Positions 10,291 through 23,129 of a stretch of 64,000 nucleotides of DNA are shown here, one piece after another (the stretch's first letter is position 1; each line of letters opens with the position of its first letter). The notes under the pieces were generated by a model. It was given only the letters and a program-made list of their open reading frames with translations, was not told where the DNA came from and searched no databases. Source of the DNA: Sphagnum compactum (taxonomy: Eukaryota > Bryophyta > Sphagnopsida > Sphagnales); the NCBI GenBank assembly GCA_965153455.1, contig OZ234502.1, positions 9,579,495-9,643,494 on the forward strand. The letters are read 5' to 3'. The translations under genes were made by a program, and so were the position numbers.

Positions 10291-12177
10291 TCACATTATT
10301 TTTATTTATTTATTTATTTATAAATAAATAAAATAAAATAAAAATATTTATAGTATTGATAATTTCATTAATCTCAACCTACACCATGTTGACATGTGTC
10401 ATTATTTAGGTTGAGCTTTTTATGAAAATCAACTCCTTTACAATTGAGCCACCCCATTTGGTGTGACAAAATAATGATTTGCATTCTATTTAGCTTACTT
10501 CATTTCAAATATTACATAAAACATCATTTTGATATTTGATATCTTACTAAGATTTTGTCCAAATAATAATATAAAAATTTAATCTTAAAGTTTTTTCAAT
10601 AATGTACACAACTATATTTGTTTCCTTTTTAAAATATAAATTGATTTGAAACAAAATGCATTTTGTTATTGAATACCATTTCAACAACCATTTTGTGGGA
10701 AAAATAAATTCAACCACATGATTTCTAAATGGATAATATAAAATAAATAAAATAATTTCTTTCATATCTTAAACCTTCGGTTGATTTTTTTAATTATATT
10801 AAAAATACAATTTTTCTTTTGATATATCATACTTCCCAATAGAATTTAATTTAAATGCACGTGATATATAATTTATTCACATATAATATTTATAAATGGA
10901 TCATAAATAAATTATAATATAAATTTAATAAAAGCTCTTATATTAACCATATAATTTCCCTAGTTCAATTAAAATTTAAAGGTGTTAATGCCATTTTTTT
11001 GGATATTTTCAATAGCTAAAAATTGATTAAAACTTAAGAAAGGTTGTTAGATTTTTATATATGATTCAAATAGGTAACCAAAATATAAAAGGATGTTTAT
11101 GAAAATGTACTTTGATTTTTTCCAACCAAATTTGGATTAATGGCACTTTAACTTCAACACAATATTAACAACTTGAAATGAAATGCACTTTCAAGTAATG
11201 TGTAAAAACTCTATCCAATTTAAATGGCACTTAAAATGAATTATTTAAATTCCCTCAAAATAACTATTAAAAAAAATTCAAATCACCAATCCAACAATCC
11301 CATTTATTGTTTAGGAAAAAAACATGTTCACACCTGCACAAAATCGTATTATGCTAGAATTTGCAAATAATGGTCCATTTATGCCATTTGCATTGGTTAT
11401 TCGAATTTCGCATTCCTTCCAAACCCTAATACTACTTTTCCTCTTGTTATAGGCATGGTTAATGTGATATATGTAAACTAAATTTTATTAAATCCTTCTC
11501 CAAATTTTTTTTGTGTTCCTTTAAAGAAATTGCCATGGTGTCCTAAAAGTTTAATTTGTAGACATTGCATATAAATTGTATTTTTTAAAAAGCTTTTCCT
11601 TGTGATCCTAGTGGCCACTATGTCATTTATAGTTGAAAGACTCAAAAACTTTAACATTGTAAATTGTTGGTTTGGATTTTTGAACTTTTGTAAAGTCCTA
11701 AATTAATTAAATATGTGTTCTATTATCACATCTAACACTTAGTTCATTCAAAAGCACTAAAGGAAAAAAATTAGACCACCAAATCTTGCAATTTTTTTAC
11801 ATTTGGTTACATGTAAATTCGCAGTTAAAATTTATAGTCACAATTCAAGTTGCATAAGATGCCATGTGATGTGTGCCCATGAACCACACATCATGAGTTG
11901 CCAAAACAATTACATTCTCATCTATTTTTCGATATCATTAAACTGGATGTTATGATTGCACTTTACATCTTCATTTTCATCCAAACTGATATTACTCACA
12001 AGTCATGGTTGCGTATGCAATTTCAAATCACTTTGTAGTTGAATATGCGATTACAAATCATTTTTACTATGGTGCCACAAAGGACAGTTGCATCGGCAAT
12101 CACAAAAATGGTTGATTTGGACACATGTTGTAAAAACATGTGTTGGAATGGATACTAGAATTCCTTGTAATAGAGTG
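9825..12177. mobile_element. Non-autonomous CACTA-like element (copy B)
   Basis: The left end is CACTACAAGGAAT (9825, or 10046 for the inner copy) and the right end is ATTCCTTGTAATAGAGTG (12160-12177), which are imperfect inverses. The last 340 bp match copy A at 7050-7403. Between them lies AT-rich DNA with no transposase-like frame, including a TTTA/TAAA palindromic tract at about 10300-10345. The flanking trinucleotides do not match, so decay or misjudged ends are possible. The 100-codon frame at 12088-12390 starts inside the terminal repeat and runs past it; I do not regard it as a gene. Confidence 0.5.
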
Positions 12178-13589
12178 CATCATTCTTTCTCAAAATTGGA
12201 AAGGATTTTAATATTGATGATTCAAAGAGCAAAAGGAATTAAAATTGAAATTTTTCATTTTTACAACACATTTCAACACTTTGGTTCAAATGTGTTTTGG
12301 GCCATAAAATGCATGAATTTTGAAGATGTGTTTTTAATCAAAGTTATTCATTTCTATGTGACAAAACACATGAATGCACAATATACATGATGTATGACCA
12401 AGGTGTAGTTTTAAAATATTTTAATCTAGAATATTATTATAAATTGGGTATGCAAACGAAAAATTTGGGTTAATAAACCACATGTCATAGGTTTTCCTTA
12501 GAAAATGGTTTTTATCTTGCTACCCTTGGCTCTTAACATTATTAATTTACCCTCCATCACTTGTGCAAAGTTTCAATGCTCACAATTGCATGCAAATTTA
12601 TGTTTCAAGTGTCTTTTTCCATGTTTAAAACACTCTAAAACCCTATTGTGAACAATCCTTTTTCTTTTTCAGATGTCATTTTTCCATATCAAATGTGCAA
12701 AATTCTTTTTGAAAATTGGAGTAGATTATAATATCCATAATTAAAAGATCAACATGAGTTGAAATTGGTGAAATTCATGTTTACAACACATTTTGGAGCT
12801 TTTGGTTCAAATGTGTTCAAAAAACATTTATATATAACATGTATAGTTGTAAATTGAGTATGGTAGTTGAAAAATGCAAAATTTGAGATAATAAACCAAC
12901 ATTAATGTATGGTAGTTGAGGAAATTGGGTTACCTTTTTCTTAACTAGCTCTATTTTTATCCTGTATCAAAACTTTCCAAAAGTTTTAAAGCATTTCACA
13001 TGGCATTTGAGGAAATTTGATTGTTGAGAAATATGAATAAATGGCAAAGTTGTCTCCCCTAAATTTGAACCTCAATCCTTCCACTCAAAAGACCATTCCT
13101 AATCTAGCACACCACACTTCCATAGTAGAATAAAGATAATTTCATGTGTAAAAAGAGATTATCACAAAATCAAGTAAATTCAAAACATTTGAAGAAAACT
13201 TTTCCTATTCATCACCTTATTGTGTAATAACATGAGTTAGAATGCCAAATTTCATTTGTTGCACGCTTTATGTGTGTGCCCACACAAATGAACTTGACAA
13301 CAGGCAGCTGTCCATCTTTTTGTGCAAAAACCATCGACTGGGAGCCTAATCTATTGCCTTGTTGTATTGGCATTGCCATGGCACCATCAAATGCCTACTT
13401 TCATGCCCCAACAGAACTTGTTTAGACCAAAGAAATGAGAGAAACTCCTATACTAGCCACCCGGCTTCAATGGCCCAACATCCACTAGTGCACCATCCAA
13501 AAAATCTCATGATGATTAATTATTTATACATGTTTTTTGTAAATTGTGTTAAGGGTATGACACAAATTTAAAATCTAATAATTGCGAGG
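12178..13589. other. AT-rich intergenic DNA, no gene identified
   Basis: Mostly AT-rich. The part from 13260 has slightly higher GC content and a 70-codon frame (13359-13571) with no recognisable motif. 'GGTTCAAATTTAGG' on the minus strand near 13080 looks like a pol III B box, but no convincing A box is at the right distance. Confidence 0.4.
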
Positions 13590-13797
13590 AAGTTCAATGA
13601 GGGTATTGCAAAAATGGTTACATCAATGGATTGATATAGGGTTGTAAAAAAAAAGTCTAGTTTAGTTGCAATACCCTCAGTTGGGTCACTGTAACAATGT
13701 TTTCAGCAATCGTTAAGTTACAAGGTTTAGTAAGGTTGTAGGTAAGAAGGAGAACAAAGCAACCTACTCAGTATATTGCAATACCTTCATTGACCTG
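13590..13797. repeat. Foldback repeat with GAGGGTATTGCAA arms
   Basis: CAATGAGGGTATTGCAA (13595-13611) is matched in inverse orientation twice: TTGCAATACCCTC at 13666-13678 and TTGCAATACCTTCATTG at 13776-13792. The outer pair would close a loop of about 165 bp, so a small MITE is possible. No target duplication was assigned. Confidence 0.4.
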
Positions 13798-13837
13798 CAT
13801 CATCATTGCCTTGGTGGAGATTTAGTGTGAAAGTACA

Positions 13838-13960
13838 TAGGTAAGTAGGTTATTGGGAAGGTAGGCCAATGGGTGGGTAGGTGGGCAGGTAGGTGGGGGA
13901 GGGAGGAGGCTAGGGTGTATAGGCAAGTAGTCTAAATGTAGGTAGATAGGTGAGACTTGG
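13838..13960 (+). repeat. (TAGG)n-type purine-rich array
   Basis: Irregular GTAGG/GGTGGGTAGG repeats, becoming 'gggggagggaggagg'. Unlike the three dispersed-repeat copies, the right flank here is a GC-richer segment, so it is either unrelated or truncated. Confidence 0.5.
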
Positions 13961-14869
13961 GTGGGCGTGGGGGGCGAGGAAAAAAAAAGTTCCCCAAAAA
14001 AAACCAACCTGACTGAGGAAAGGAATAAAAAAGGTCAACTTGAGTTCGCCACCTTGGTTAGCCAAGGGAGAGGGAGCCACGATAAAGGTGCACCCATAAG
14101 TGCACCATCCATCCACATTGGTGCACTGGTGGGTGCTGGTTCACTCTGGCCTGGGCACCCATGTCTGACTAATCTTTGACAGGAAAAAAAAAGATCGATA
14201 TGAATTTGATGACTGATAACTTGTCACTATGGAATATAGCATTTTACGTTATTGGTAACGCTCAACTGTCAGTAGCTATGTTTGGAGCATATTCTTATAC
14301 TAATGTGGACAGTGGTGCTAGATTAGGCTTCTGAATCTGGACTCCTTATCCCCCTTTCTGGCGTGCTCAGCTTAGACATCTTGGGTACTGGTCTGGCAGT
14401 TAGGCAGATTTTCTTGTTCAATTTTTGTGTATGCAGATGTTGCTTTGAAGCAAACAGTCATTAAGGTGGTTCATTCATTGAAGGTAGTCCAGATGGTGTC
14501 AAAGTCACAGCAATCATGATATATCATCCCACCAATCTATCAAAATATGTTGTCCAAATAATCATTTTAAGTTCTCTAAATTTTGCATCCAAGTCATTTC
14601 AGCACCCATTTTCCTTGTCATCCAAGGGCAAGTGCAATACATCAGTTGTAATCGGTCTGAGCTTTCTTATCACACATATAGGTCCAAGAAGAATACCACA
14701 AACAACCCTATTTACATGTATTTAAAGTTGCATGCAGGAGTTGATCGTCAATTGGCACAAGAGTTTGTCCCAACTTAGTAGGATGGCAGTAAGTGCCCCA
14801 AACTCTGGGAAGACATTAATCCTTGTGCAGCCCCTGGGTGTACAGGAACCTGGCAGTTCCTTCCAATGT

Positions 14870-15145
14870 TTGTTTTTGGGTCAATTTTGTAATGTAGCCA
14901 AAGTGGTGATCACACCATAGGAAGATGTAGCCAAATTTTGCTACAAGAAAATATGAAAAAATAAAAATAAAAATCCTTCTATATCTCTGGATTACCCTTC
15001 TTGAACCATGTATAGATATCTGGAAAATTTTCTTTAAATCTGGTCGAATTTTGGCTATTGAAAATCTCCAAAAACACTTGATTTAGACCCTTCAATTTTA
15101 AATTTTTTCTTTTTGCCTTTATATAGCCAGCAAAAGAAAGGCTGG
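14870..15145 (+). repeat. Diverged direct repeat, left copy
   Basis: Aligns with 19735-20015 over about 270 bp. Both copies have 'tcaattttgt' then 'tgtagc/tgcagc', a 'tagccaaattttgctac'-like small hairpin, 'tgaaccatgtataga', 'tattgaaaatct' and finally 'tatatagccagc'. The start and end of similarity are abrupt. The pair has the spacing of LTRs (about 4.9 kb), but the copies are short and I see no TG...CA ends or PBS. Confidence 0.5.
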
Positions 15146-17480
15146 AACTATACATGTAGGGCTGGAATTGGATTGCTTCAATGCATTTCAAAGCTCCTCC
15201 CCAGTGTATTATTTCTTAGAGCTTATGGGTTCTGGGTAATTGCCCCTAAGTTATTCCAACAAATTATTCAACCTGCACTTCTTAAGGTCTTTTAAGACAG
15301 TTTGATCTCATTTAAATCATGCTAGCAGTTACCAAGTGCTGATATTGAGATCGTTGTGTGTTCTCAAATATCTGTGCAAAATTATTCAACTGTGGATAAT
15401 GCATGGTCTAAGCCTCTTTTCTCCTCCCTCCTTTGAACTTTCCTTGTGCTCAACTAATCAAGCCTTGTTGGTGGTTCCTCTCTATTTGCTCTACCACATT
15501 GCAAAAACTTAGTGAGTGCTGGTATTCAGTCTTTTTTGGGGGGGGCAAAAAACACAGTTTTCTGAAAACTGGATATTATGTCGCAAACACTCTTTTTTTT
15601 TTTAAAAGCCTCTAAACAATAGAAAACTGTTTATTTTGGGAGGGTGTCACCACATTTTCGCCTAAGATTTGCTTGAAATAAAGTCCCCAGTCAAGTCCAA
15701 ATCTGCCTAGGATGCTCACCACCCTAGCTCCAGGAGGAAATTGAAATAAAAGACACTGCTCCTAATACTGCACAGCGACATATACTTGACCACCTCATGT
15801 TCACAGAAAACAAATTTAGTGAAAATTCACTTCAACACTCCAAAATTAATTTATTAGGATTTGAACACACACAATAAATTAAAAAATCAACTTGAACAAC
15901 AGTTCAGGATTATGTACACCACTAATATGTAAAAATGAAGAGCCAATGTAATAGGTGGAACTATGTGGGCGAAATTTAAGTACAATAATTACGTAACTTA
16001 CCACAGTGAGATGCCACTAAGTGAATTAGTGTTACAATATCCACCTTATCCACACATATTCAATTAGCCAATGGTCTTCCACAGGTATTCCTATCCTAAA
16101 CTTAAGTCCTGTATGTGTCATGCATGGTCCAGAACATGAATGCAAATTGCTTGTAGAGTAGTATACAGCACTCAATTCATGTGCCCGGGTGAAATCAATT
16201 GGAAGTACTAAAAGTGAATATGTGCCATTGAAAAATGGATAATTATATGACATCTGAACAAATCTTCCAAAGAGTTCATGGGATTTTTTGAACTCTTTCA
16301 AAATGAATCAATTATTGTTCAAGTTTATGTCACTGTACAGTATGTAGCTAATTATAAACTGATTCTCTGATTCTCTTCTCCCTTGGAGACCACATACTAG
16401 ACATCACCAATTTGGGGATTTGAGCTTGCAAGAAGTACAGATATGTTTGAAGATAGGAAGGCAACGTAAGATATGGCTCAATAGTAGCCTAAGCTTATTT
16501 TTTGGTTCTTGGACATGAATGAAAATAATTAGATTGTGGTCTAGGGGAGAATTAGGGCCTCCTCTCAGTGTCATATCTTAAGCCTTGAAATGCTGTAAAC
16601 AACTGTCTTTTTGTTTCTCTCTGTACTTTGAGGGATATCCTCCTGGAGAAGACCCCTAGGCCATTATGCGGCAGAGATTCTCCTATTTTTATAGGTTCTC
16701 CATTCCTATAAAATGATAGTCGTTTACATGTGTGGAAGTTCCTGTACTGGTGGGTTCTCCCCAGGTTCAGAAACACCCTTGGGCTCAAGTCTCTCAGGTG
16801 GCCCTCCCTCAGGGAACCCATATGTATAGGAACCTCCCCTACAACATTCACAATTCAAAATCCCAATGAATGATGAGCAAAGGAAAGAAATTGGGCCTAG
16901 AAAAAGGAAAAAGTTGAGATTTTAAAAAAAATAGCACTTCAAGAAAAACATGGCATAACCATCTAAGGTCTCTAGTACCTATACTGGCAAGCTTCATTTC
17001 TTTTGTAACACTCGTTGAATGCTCAATGTGTTGGTGATGAGGTGGCCTAAGTAGTGTAAAATGCACATACTGAGTTGAGCTCCTATTCTGTAGTTACATT
17101 TCCCCAATGTTGCAAACAATATCTCCTACTGAATTGTCCAATAATCAATGCACATTACAACTGTTGTTTGCTATTGCCACTATTTTTTGTATGCTCTATA
17201 GATCACATGATGATTCATGAACAATTTTGAGTGGCATTCAAATAAAACCCATATTTGGACTGTAACACACATGTGAAGCTGGGTTGTTTCTATTTTGTTT
17301 GGATAATTCCTTTGTATTGCCAAATTTTGGGTGGTAGCAGTGTTTTTGCTTTCAAATTTGTGAGGTATGTGGGTTCCCTATCATCCACAACAGGACTTAA
17401 CCAGATTTAGCTACAGGTCAGAGAGAAAAGTAAAAAGTTTAGGAATCATGCTATATTTTTGCAACTTCAAGTTTTTTTCC

Positions 17481-17570
17481 CTCATAATGTGGCGACAGTA
17501 GACCATTTTTCCTCAAAAAAAAGCCTTGTACGTGTGGCAAGGCCTTTTCCTTTTGTCGCCACGTTGAGAA
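17481..17570. repeat. Hairpin with nested arms
   Basis: The outer arms pair GTGGCGACA (17489-17497) with TGTCGCCAC (17554-17562), and the pairing extends outward imperfectly. Inner arms 'aaaaaagccttg' and 'caaggcctttt' pair within the loop. The sequence just after it ('gaaatttcgcccaaaaa', then 'acactgg') resembles 56220-56260, so this is probably part of a dispersed repeat and not a unique RNA gene. Confidence 0.45.
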
Positions 17571-19734
17571 ATTTCGCCCAAAAATAAAACACTGGTTGTA
17601 AGTTACCATTGCAAACAATCAATCAATCTTGATCTAGATTGCCAAGACCTGTACAATAAGGTACGAGTGAGATCAGGGAAGATGTTAAATCAGCCAAGGG
17701 TCCTAGATGCGGCAGTACAAAAGTATTGCTGCATTTCTTTTTGCAATGTCTGCCCATTTTCCCAATTAAGATGTGTCTGGGTCTTTGGTGTGTGTAACAT
17801 GCCCAAAATGGGCATAATCATGGGCGCAAGTGTGTCTGGGCATCACCCATATTTTTTAAGAAAAATATGAATGGGGCTACGGGCAGAAAGTGAAAAAAGA
17901 AATGCAGGAGGAATGCCGGTATTGCCTGCATTTAAGACCTTTGGCTGCTCTTAACGTCTTCCAAGATGGAGCAGGAAACCTTCTATTTGAAGGTTGACGG
18001 GATATAGTACCCTGGAATTCATTGATGGGTATAGAAAGGGTGCTCTGAGGAAAATAAATTAAAATTTTATGTGTCCTTCGAAAAGAACATCAAAGAGTGG
18101 AAGTAGTATGGAGAAACAACATAGCCATTGGGAAAGCAAGTGGGGATGAATGGCTGTAGCCAAGTTCTCACGGAACCGACAGCTCCAAAACACAATTCCA
18201 TTAACAGCTGCGGTGAATGATTATGCCCTTTTTTCTCATATTAAAAAGCAGAGTTGCGTAACATTTAGTGCTCTTCATCTTGTTCATAATCTTTCATGGT
18301 AGAAGATTATGACTAAAATGTCATAATCAGTCACAACAGATGTTGATATAATGGAACAGGCTCGCAGCCACCCATTCCATAGTACATTATAATTCAAGGT
18401 ATGCCGGGAATTGAGTGTGATTAGTGATGAGGGGAGTCTTCAAAGTTCACCCTCAAGGCAATGCAAATTTCACTTCGGTTTGAAAGATGGACAGTCCATG
18501 AAGCTCTTAAATGGCATTTAGATACAAGGTAATTATTATCCTCAACAAGTAAAATAAGACCAAATGTGGGTGACAAGACAAAGATCATTCAAATTTCAAT
18601 GGCTTTATTGATTCATAAAGCATCAAGAGAAATTTCCTAAGTCCATTTGGAGGGCACTTTATAGGTATAAGTCCTCCTAAAAAGAGCTGGGATCATATGG
18701 TACTTCTTGTAAGACCGGCACTTCACATGCTGAAGTTGCAAAGACGCAGGCGCTTTTTTCCATACTGGGGATCTGGGGATATTCACAGATTAGTACTTCT
18801 ACCATTTTCCCTGACAAAACTCCAGACCTCAACTCCTATGATATTACAAGCATCCAGACCAGCCTTTTCTTTACTGGCGAAATTAAAAATGGAAAATTCG
18901 AAAATGAAGTTATTTTGGTGGTTTTTTCTGAGGTCAGAGGTGTCAAAAAAAGGAAAATTGGCCGGATTGCTATATTTTCTTTCAATAAGTTGCCAGAAAT
19001 ATAGTAGAAGGATGATTATAATATTTTGCTTTATATCTGGTTTATATCGAAATTTTGTGGCTAAATCTTCTTGTGGTTGATTGTCACTTTTTCTACATCT
19101 CCTATGGACAATCGCTATTTTCGCTGCCAAATTGTTTTCTAAAAAGAGCACTGATCCAGGCCTACATCCAATACACACATTACAGTCTCTAATTCTTGGA
19201 CATAAGTTGGCGCACATTTCTAGGTCAGTTAAGCCCTGTACCTACACCTATGAGAGCGACTGTACGGATGAGTCAGAATGTTTAATATATGTCTCTAGGA
19301 AGGAATTGCGACTGCACATTACGCATAGTTTAGTCAAATTGACTTCATGTATTAAGTAAATAGAAAACCAATCAGAGGCACATGGCTGTGTGATTTTACC
19401 AACAAAGGAATCAGTGACTTCAATTGCTGCCAATCCCAAAAAGTATGGCCCTCACTGGGACTATAAACTCTTCACATTAAATAATTCCTGTAGTAAGTTT
19501 CTAACATTCTGGCCGTTGCATTACCTACACACATATGGTATCTGGTTTCGGGTGCGGAATACGAGTCCAGCCAAAGAAAAAATAATTTACCCTGGTGGCA
19601 GCTACACTGATCTCATTAGTGGAGCCATATTTTTTGGTAGGTGTGTGGACTGCATGGTTTATGTCAGTTAATGGACTCTCACAGTCTCAAGTAGCGTGGG
19701 CCCTGGCCATCTATTAGCTTCAACAACTCGTGAG

Positions 19735-20015
19735 CAGTGTCTCTTTTGTCAATTTTGTGATGCAGCGAAAGTGGCGATGATCCACATGAAGATTTAGCCA
19801 GATTTGGCTACAAGCTAAATATGAAAGTAAAATTTTTAAAACGTCTTTCCATATTTTTTGCTACATAGTTGAACCATGTATAGAGATTTGGCGATTATTC
19901 TTATATTTTAGTCGAATTTTGCCTATTGAAAATCTTTTTTTAAAGCGCTTGAATTTAGACTTCATAATTTCTAATATGTCTTTTTGGCTATATATAGCCA
20001 GCGAAAAAAAAAAAG
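19735..20015 (+). repeat. Diverged direct repeat, right copy
   Basis: Partner of 14870-15145, sharing the ordered landmarks 'tcaattttgt', 'tttggctac', 'tgaaccatgtatag', 'gtcgaatttt', 'tattgaaaatct' and 'tatatagccagc'. Similarity stops right after the TATATAGCCAGC word in both copies. A shorter partial match ('ccagatttagctacagg') occurs near 17402. Confidence 0.5.
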
Positions 20016-20409
20016 GCTACTCATGAGTCCCATATCTAGTAAGCACATGTTCAGACAAAGGAGTAGGAATGAAGGAAGTTGAGAACCACTTCATTAGGAG
20101 TCAGGAGATTCCTGACAAAAGCCTGCTATATTTCATTGCCCTTTGAAGCGTATGTAACCACTTGGGTTTTGCAGAGTTTAATTGAAGGTTCTTTCAATTT
20201 TCTCCCCAAGAAAAATTGATCACCACCCCCATGCCATGATCAAAGATGAGCTAATCATGATTCGTGAGGATGGGTTTACTGACCAGAGCAATTCTGCAAC
20301 TTGCAATGTTCCAACCTTTCTTGTTGGTAGTGGTGGCTGTTTTGTTTTTCCCCACCGTTAAAAAAATTTAAACCCATGTGGGCAAGGCCTACGATATATT
20401 GGGAAACGC

Positions 20410-21020
20410 CCATTCTTCTAAATATTTTGTATGACACAACATGAGCCTGGCAGCAGAAGCAATTGAACTGGCATGTTAAAAGGCTCTACCAGATGCCAAC
20501 TCCATTCATGGACGGCAGCCGCATACCTACCATCATTCCACTTTCGACCTCTTTGAAAACCTGTAGCACTGCTGCTGGCCCGTGTCAGTGCTTTAGACCC
20601 CTCCAGAGTCCAAATGGGGCGAGCTGGAATTGACCCCAACCCAACTCCAAACTACGTTTTGAATGCTTCAGAAATATGCAGGTGCTATCCATGCATTAAA
20701 CCGTGAAGGGCTGTCAGGCCACCTGCAACACAACAGTCTGGAGCATAAGACCCCGTTCAGATCCAATGGTTGAATCTCCATGCAACTTGAAACAATCTGT
20801 TTCCCACCCTTCCCCACAAGGGGTTCGACAACATCTTTCTCTCCATGCAGCCTGAAACTGTGCGCCATAGTGGTGAACACCAAAGCGGGCAGGAGAGCCA
20901 ACGACCTGTGGATTCATAACCCTTTGCTTTAGGGCCAGAACTTGCAAGACATGTTTTGAAATTTGATGGTAGACAGGCCTGACGCCTTATACAGGGATAA
21001 AAATGGCCACTTTTGTGCAT
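20410..21020. other. GC-richer unassigned segment
   Basis: About 600 bp with balanced base composition between AT-rich flanks. Several overlapping minus-strand frames of 73-87 codons exist (20418-21020), rich in W and C and in different frames, which is typical of non-coding GC-richer DNA. I do not recognise a protein family in any frame on either strand. Confidence 0.35.
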
Positions 21021-23129
21021 TGATGGCTAAGCATTGTTATATGTTCACCTATGTGACTTTTCTGTATGAATAACATATTTTTTCCCAAGTGTATTTTGAG
21101 GATCATTTTAGAGCGAAATCTAACACATGGTCTCTCACTTCCAAGACAATCCTTCCATAATTTGGAAGGTATCTTTTTTTATTCCTATTTGGATCATTGT
21201 TTCTTTCACGTTTAAACTAAGTCAACGCACACAAAATTTGAAGGGTCTTTATCCAAGCAAAGTGTTGATCTTTATACCCTTTCACAATTTCGACTGCCAG
21301 CCTCATGACAAGTGCCTCAAATCATGAGGAAAGGGTCTAAATATAGACCCTTCTTCTATATCAAATGGTACACAGTAAAGGCAAGAACCTAATAATTTTA
21401 CACAATTTTTAACTTTTTCACTCTCAAAAGGCATTCAGAAATGACAATGCAAACATTTCAAATTTAATTCCCTATAATGCTCCAATAGAAAGAAAAAATG
21501 GAATTGAAATTGAAACAACATCAGTCTCATTTGAATAACAAAAGGCCAAATCTCCAAAAGTGCAAGGTGATAATTGAGAAGCTCCCTCAACTACCAATGG
21601 AGTTAGAGTGTAACAAGTTGGCAATTGGATTGGGAGGTATGTCAACACAAGGTGAAAGTTAAGAGATAGCCAACCCCACTACTACTATTTGTTTTAAGTT
21701 TGGATGATTTCATCTTTTGAAGTGTATTTGAAATTTGATGTCAAAAGAAGGTGACCAAGGTTTGAAGGGGACACTCTTGACCTATCATACTTATTGACTA
21801 GTTGGAGGGGTCCACAAGAACTACATTAGGGAAAATGGGGGAAAAAAAAAGGTCATATTGCTATAAGGTCATTGGATCATCATGTGATTTCATCATCATG
21901 AAAATATGGGTTAGCCTCTTGTTGCTTAGGGCATATCCATGGTAGAAGGTACAAATCGCTATCTATGGCCCAAATTTTATGTGAAGGAACAAGATGATGA
22001 ATATTTAACTATCCATTTTGCATGTAGATCTCTTAGCTTTCCATCCCATGTCACTTCATTATTTTGAAGTTTATTAATTGTTAGTTGTTCTCCATGGTCC
22101 ATTAACTTTGGTACTTTGAGTTTTTTGGATGCTCTAGCCTCCTGATATCAACTTTAACTTTGGTACCGCGAGACTTTTGGGTCCTAGCCCCCTACCTAGT
22201 AATTTTAAATTCTTTCATCAATCATCAATGTTGCAAGTTGTTGGATATACAATGTCCATTGTAAACTCAAGCATTGTTAGATTTTTTTGGGAAAACCCCA
22301 CATCAATGTATCTTGTATCCCATTGTGCATATTCCATAGTCTATTCACAATCCAACAAGCTTGAAGCTTGGGGAGATTTGTTGCAACTTTGATGTTTAGA
22401 CTTGCAACAAGCTTCAAGTTGTGCACATTACACACTACATCGGCATATCAATGTAAGGCTAGTAGTGGGATTGATCATGGGCGAAGGGGTGAGTTTAGGG
22501 TTTGAATATCACAATTCATGTTGTGATTCCCTGAATCTAATGAAGATCATAGAGTTAAGACTTGGGAGCAACATTTGGACTATTAGAGCCTAAAGGATTC
22601 AACAATAAACTACAACTAGGAACCTTGTTGATTTGTTTCAAATCTCGTAGATTCCAAAATTGAACGATAGTGAATATTTTTAAATAAGTGCAAAACCTAA
22701 ACCTCTTTTCAATTGATCCTCTTGTATGTTCATCTTTTTGTTTCATTTCTAATTTTTTTATAATCAAGTTGTGATTTATGAAAGTTTTGCTACCTTTGTC
22801 AATTGCTAGATGGATCATAGCACCCAAAATTGCCCCACCTTTTAATTTCAAGTTCAAGAATTTTTTTGAGAAGAAGCCAACCCATTTCCAAGAGCCTGGA
22901 CTTCTTTCATTACCTCATGAAACTGAATCTAGAAAGGGAAAATTCAAAGGTCCAATGTTGTTTAGACCTAAAACCTTAAATGTTTTTGATCAAGTCATTT
23001 TTTATTCTAATGTCCAAGTTTTCACCCTAACACAAACCTATGTCCAAATAATGTTGAAGCTTTTCATACAAATGCACATGCCTCTTCTAGACCATTTATC
23101 AATGTTAGGAAAAACCTAAGAAAACAACC
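21021..23129. other. AT-rich DNA without a supported gene
   Basis: A plus-strand frame of 113 codons (22778-23119) lies directly upstream of the hAT relic and could be part of the same dead element or its leader, but it has no transposase motif. The rest shows nothing recognisable. Confidence 0.4.

Larger units (their letters stand above)
13961..20015. other. Moderately GC-rich segment, unassigned
   Basis: Base composition is visibly higher in G and C than in the first 13 kb, and open frames reach 144 codons (minus strand, 18783-19217), but none shows a domain or motif I can name. Opposite-strand frames overlap extensively, which suggests chance. I see no splice-bounded exon series. A diverged direct repeat (14870-15145 and 19735-20015) brackets much of the segment. 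The whole could be a decayed transposon or old gene-derived sequence. Confidence 0.35.

Noticed and set aside
18783-19217. 144-codon minus-strand ORF
   Set aside because: It overlaps a 127-codon plus-strand frame, is rich in low-complexity K/N/F runs and has no motif; chance is the simplest reading.
20668-21020. Set of 77-87-codon minus-strand frames
   Set aside because: Three overlapping frames of similar length in one GC-richer patch, none with a recognisable domain.
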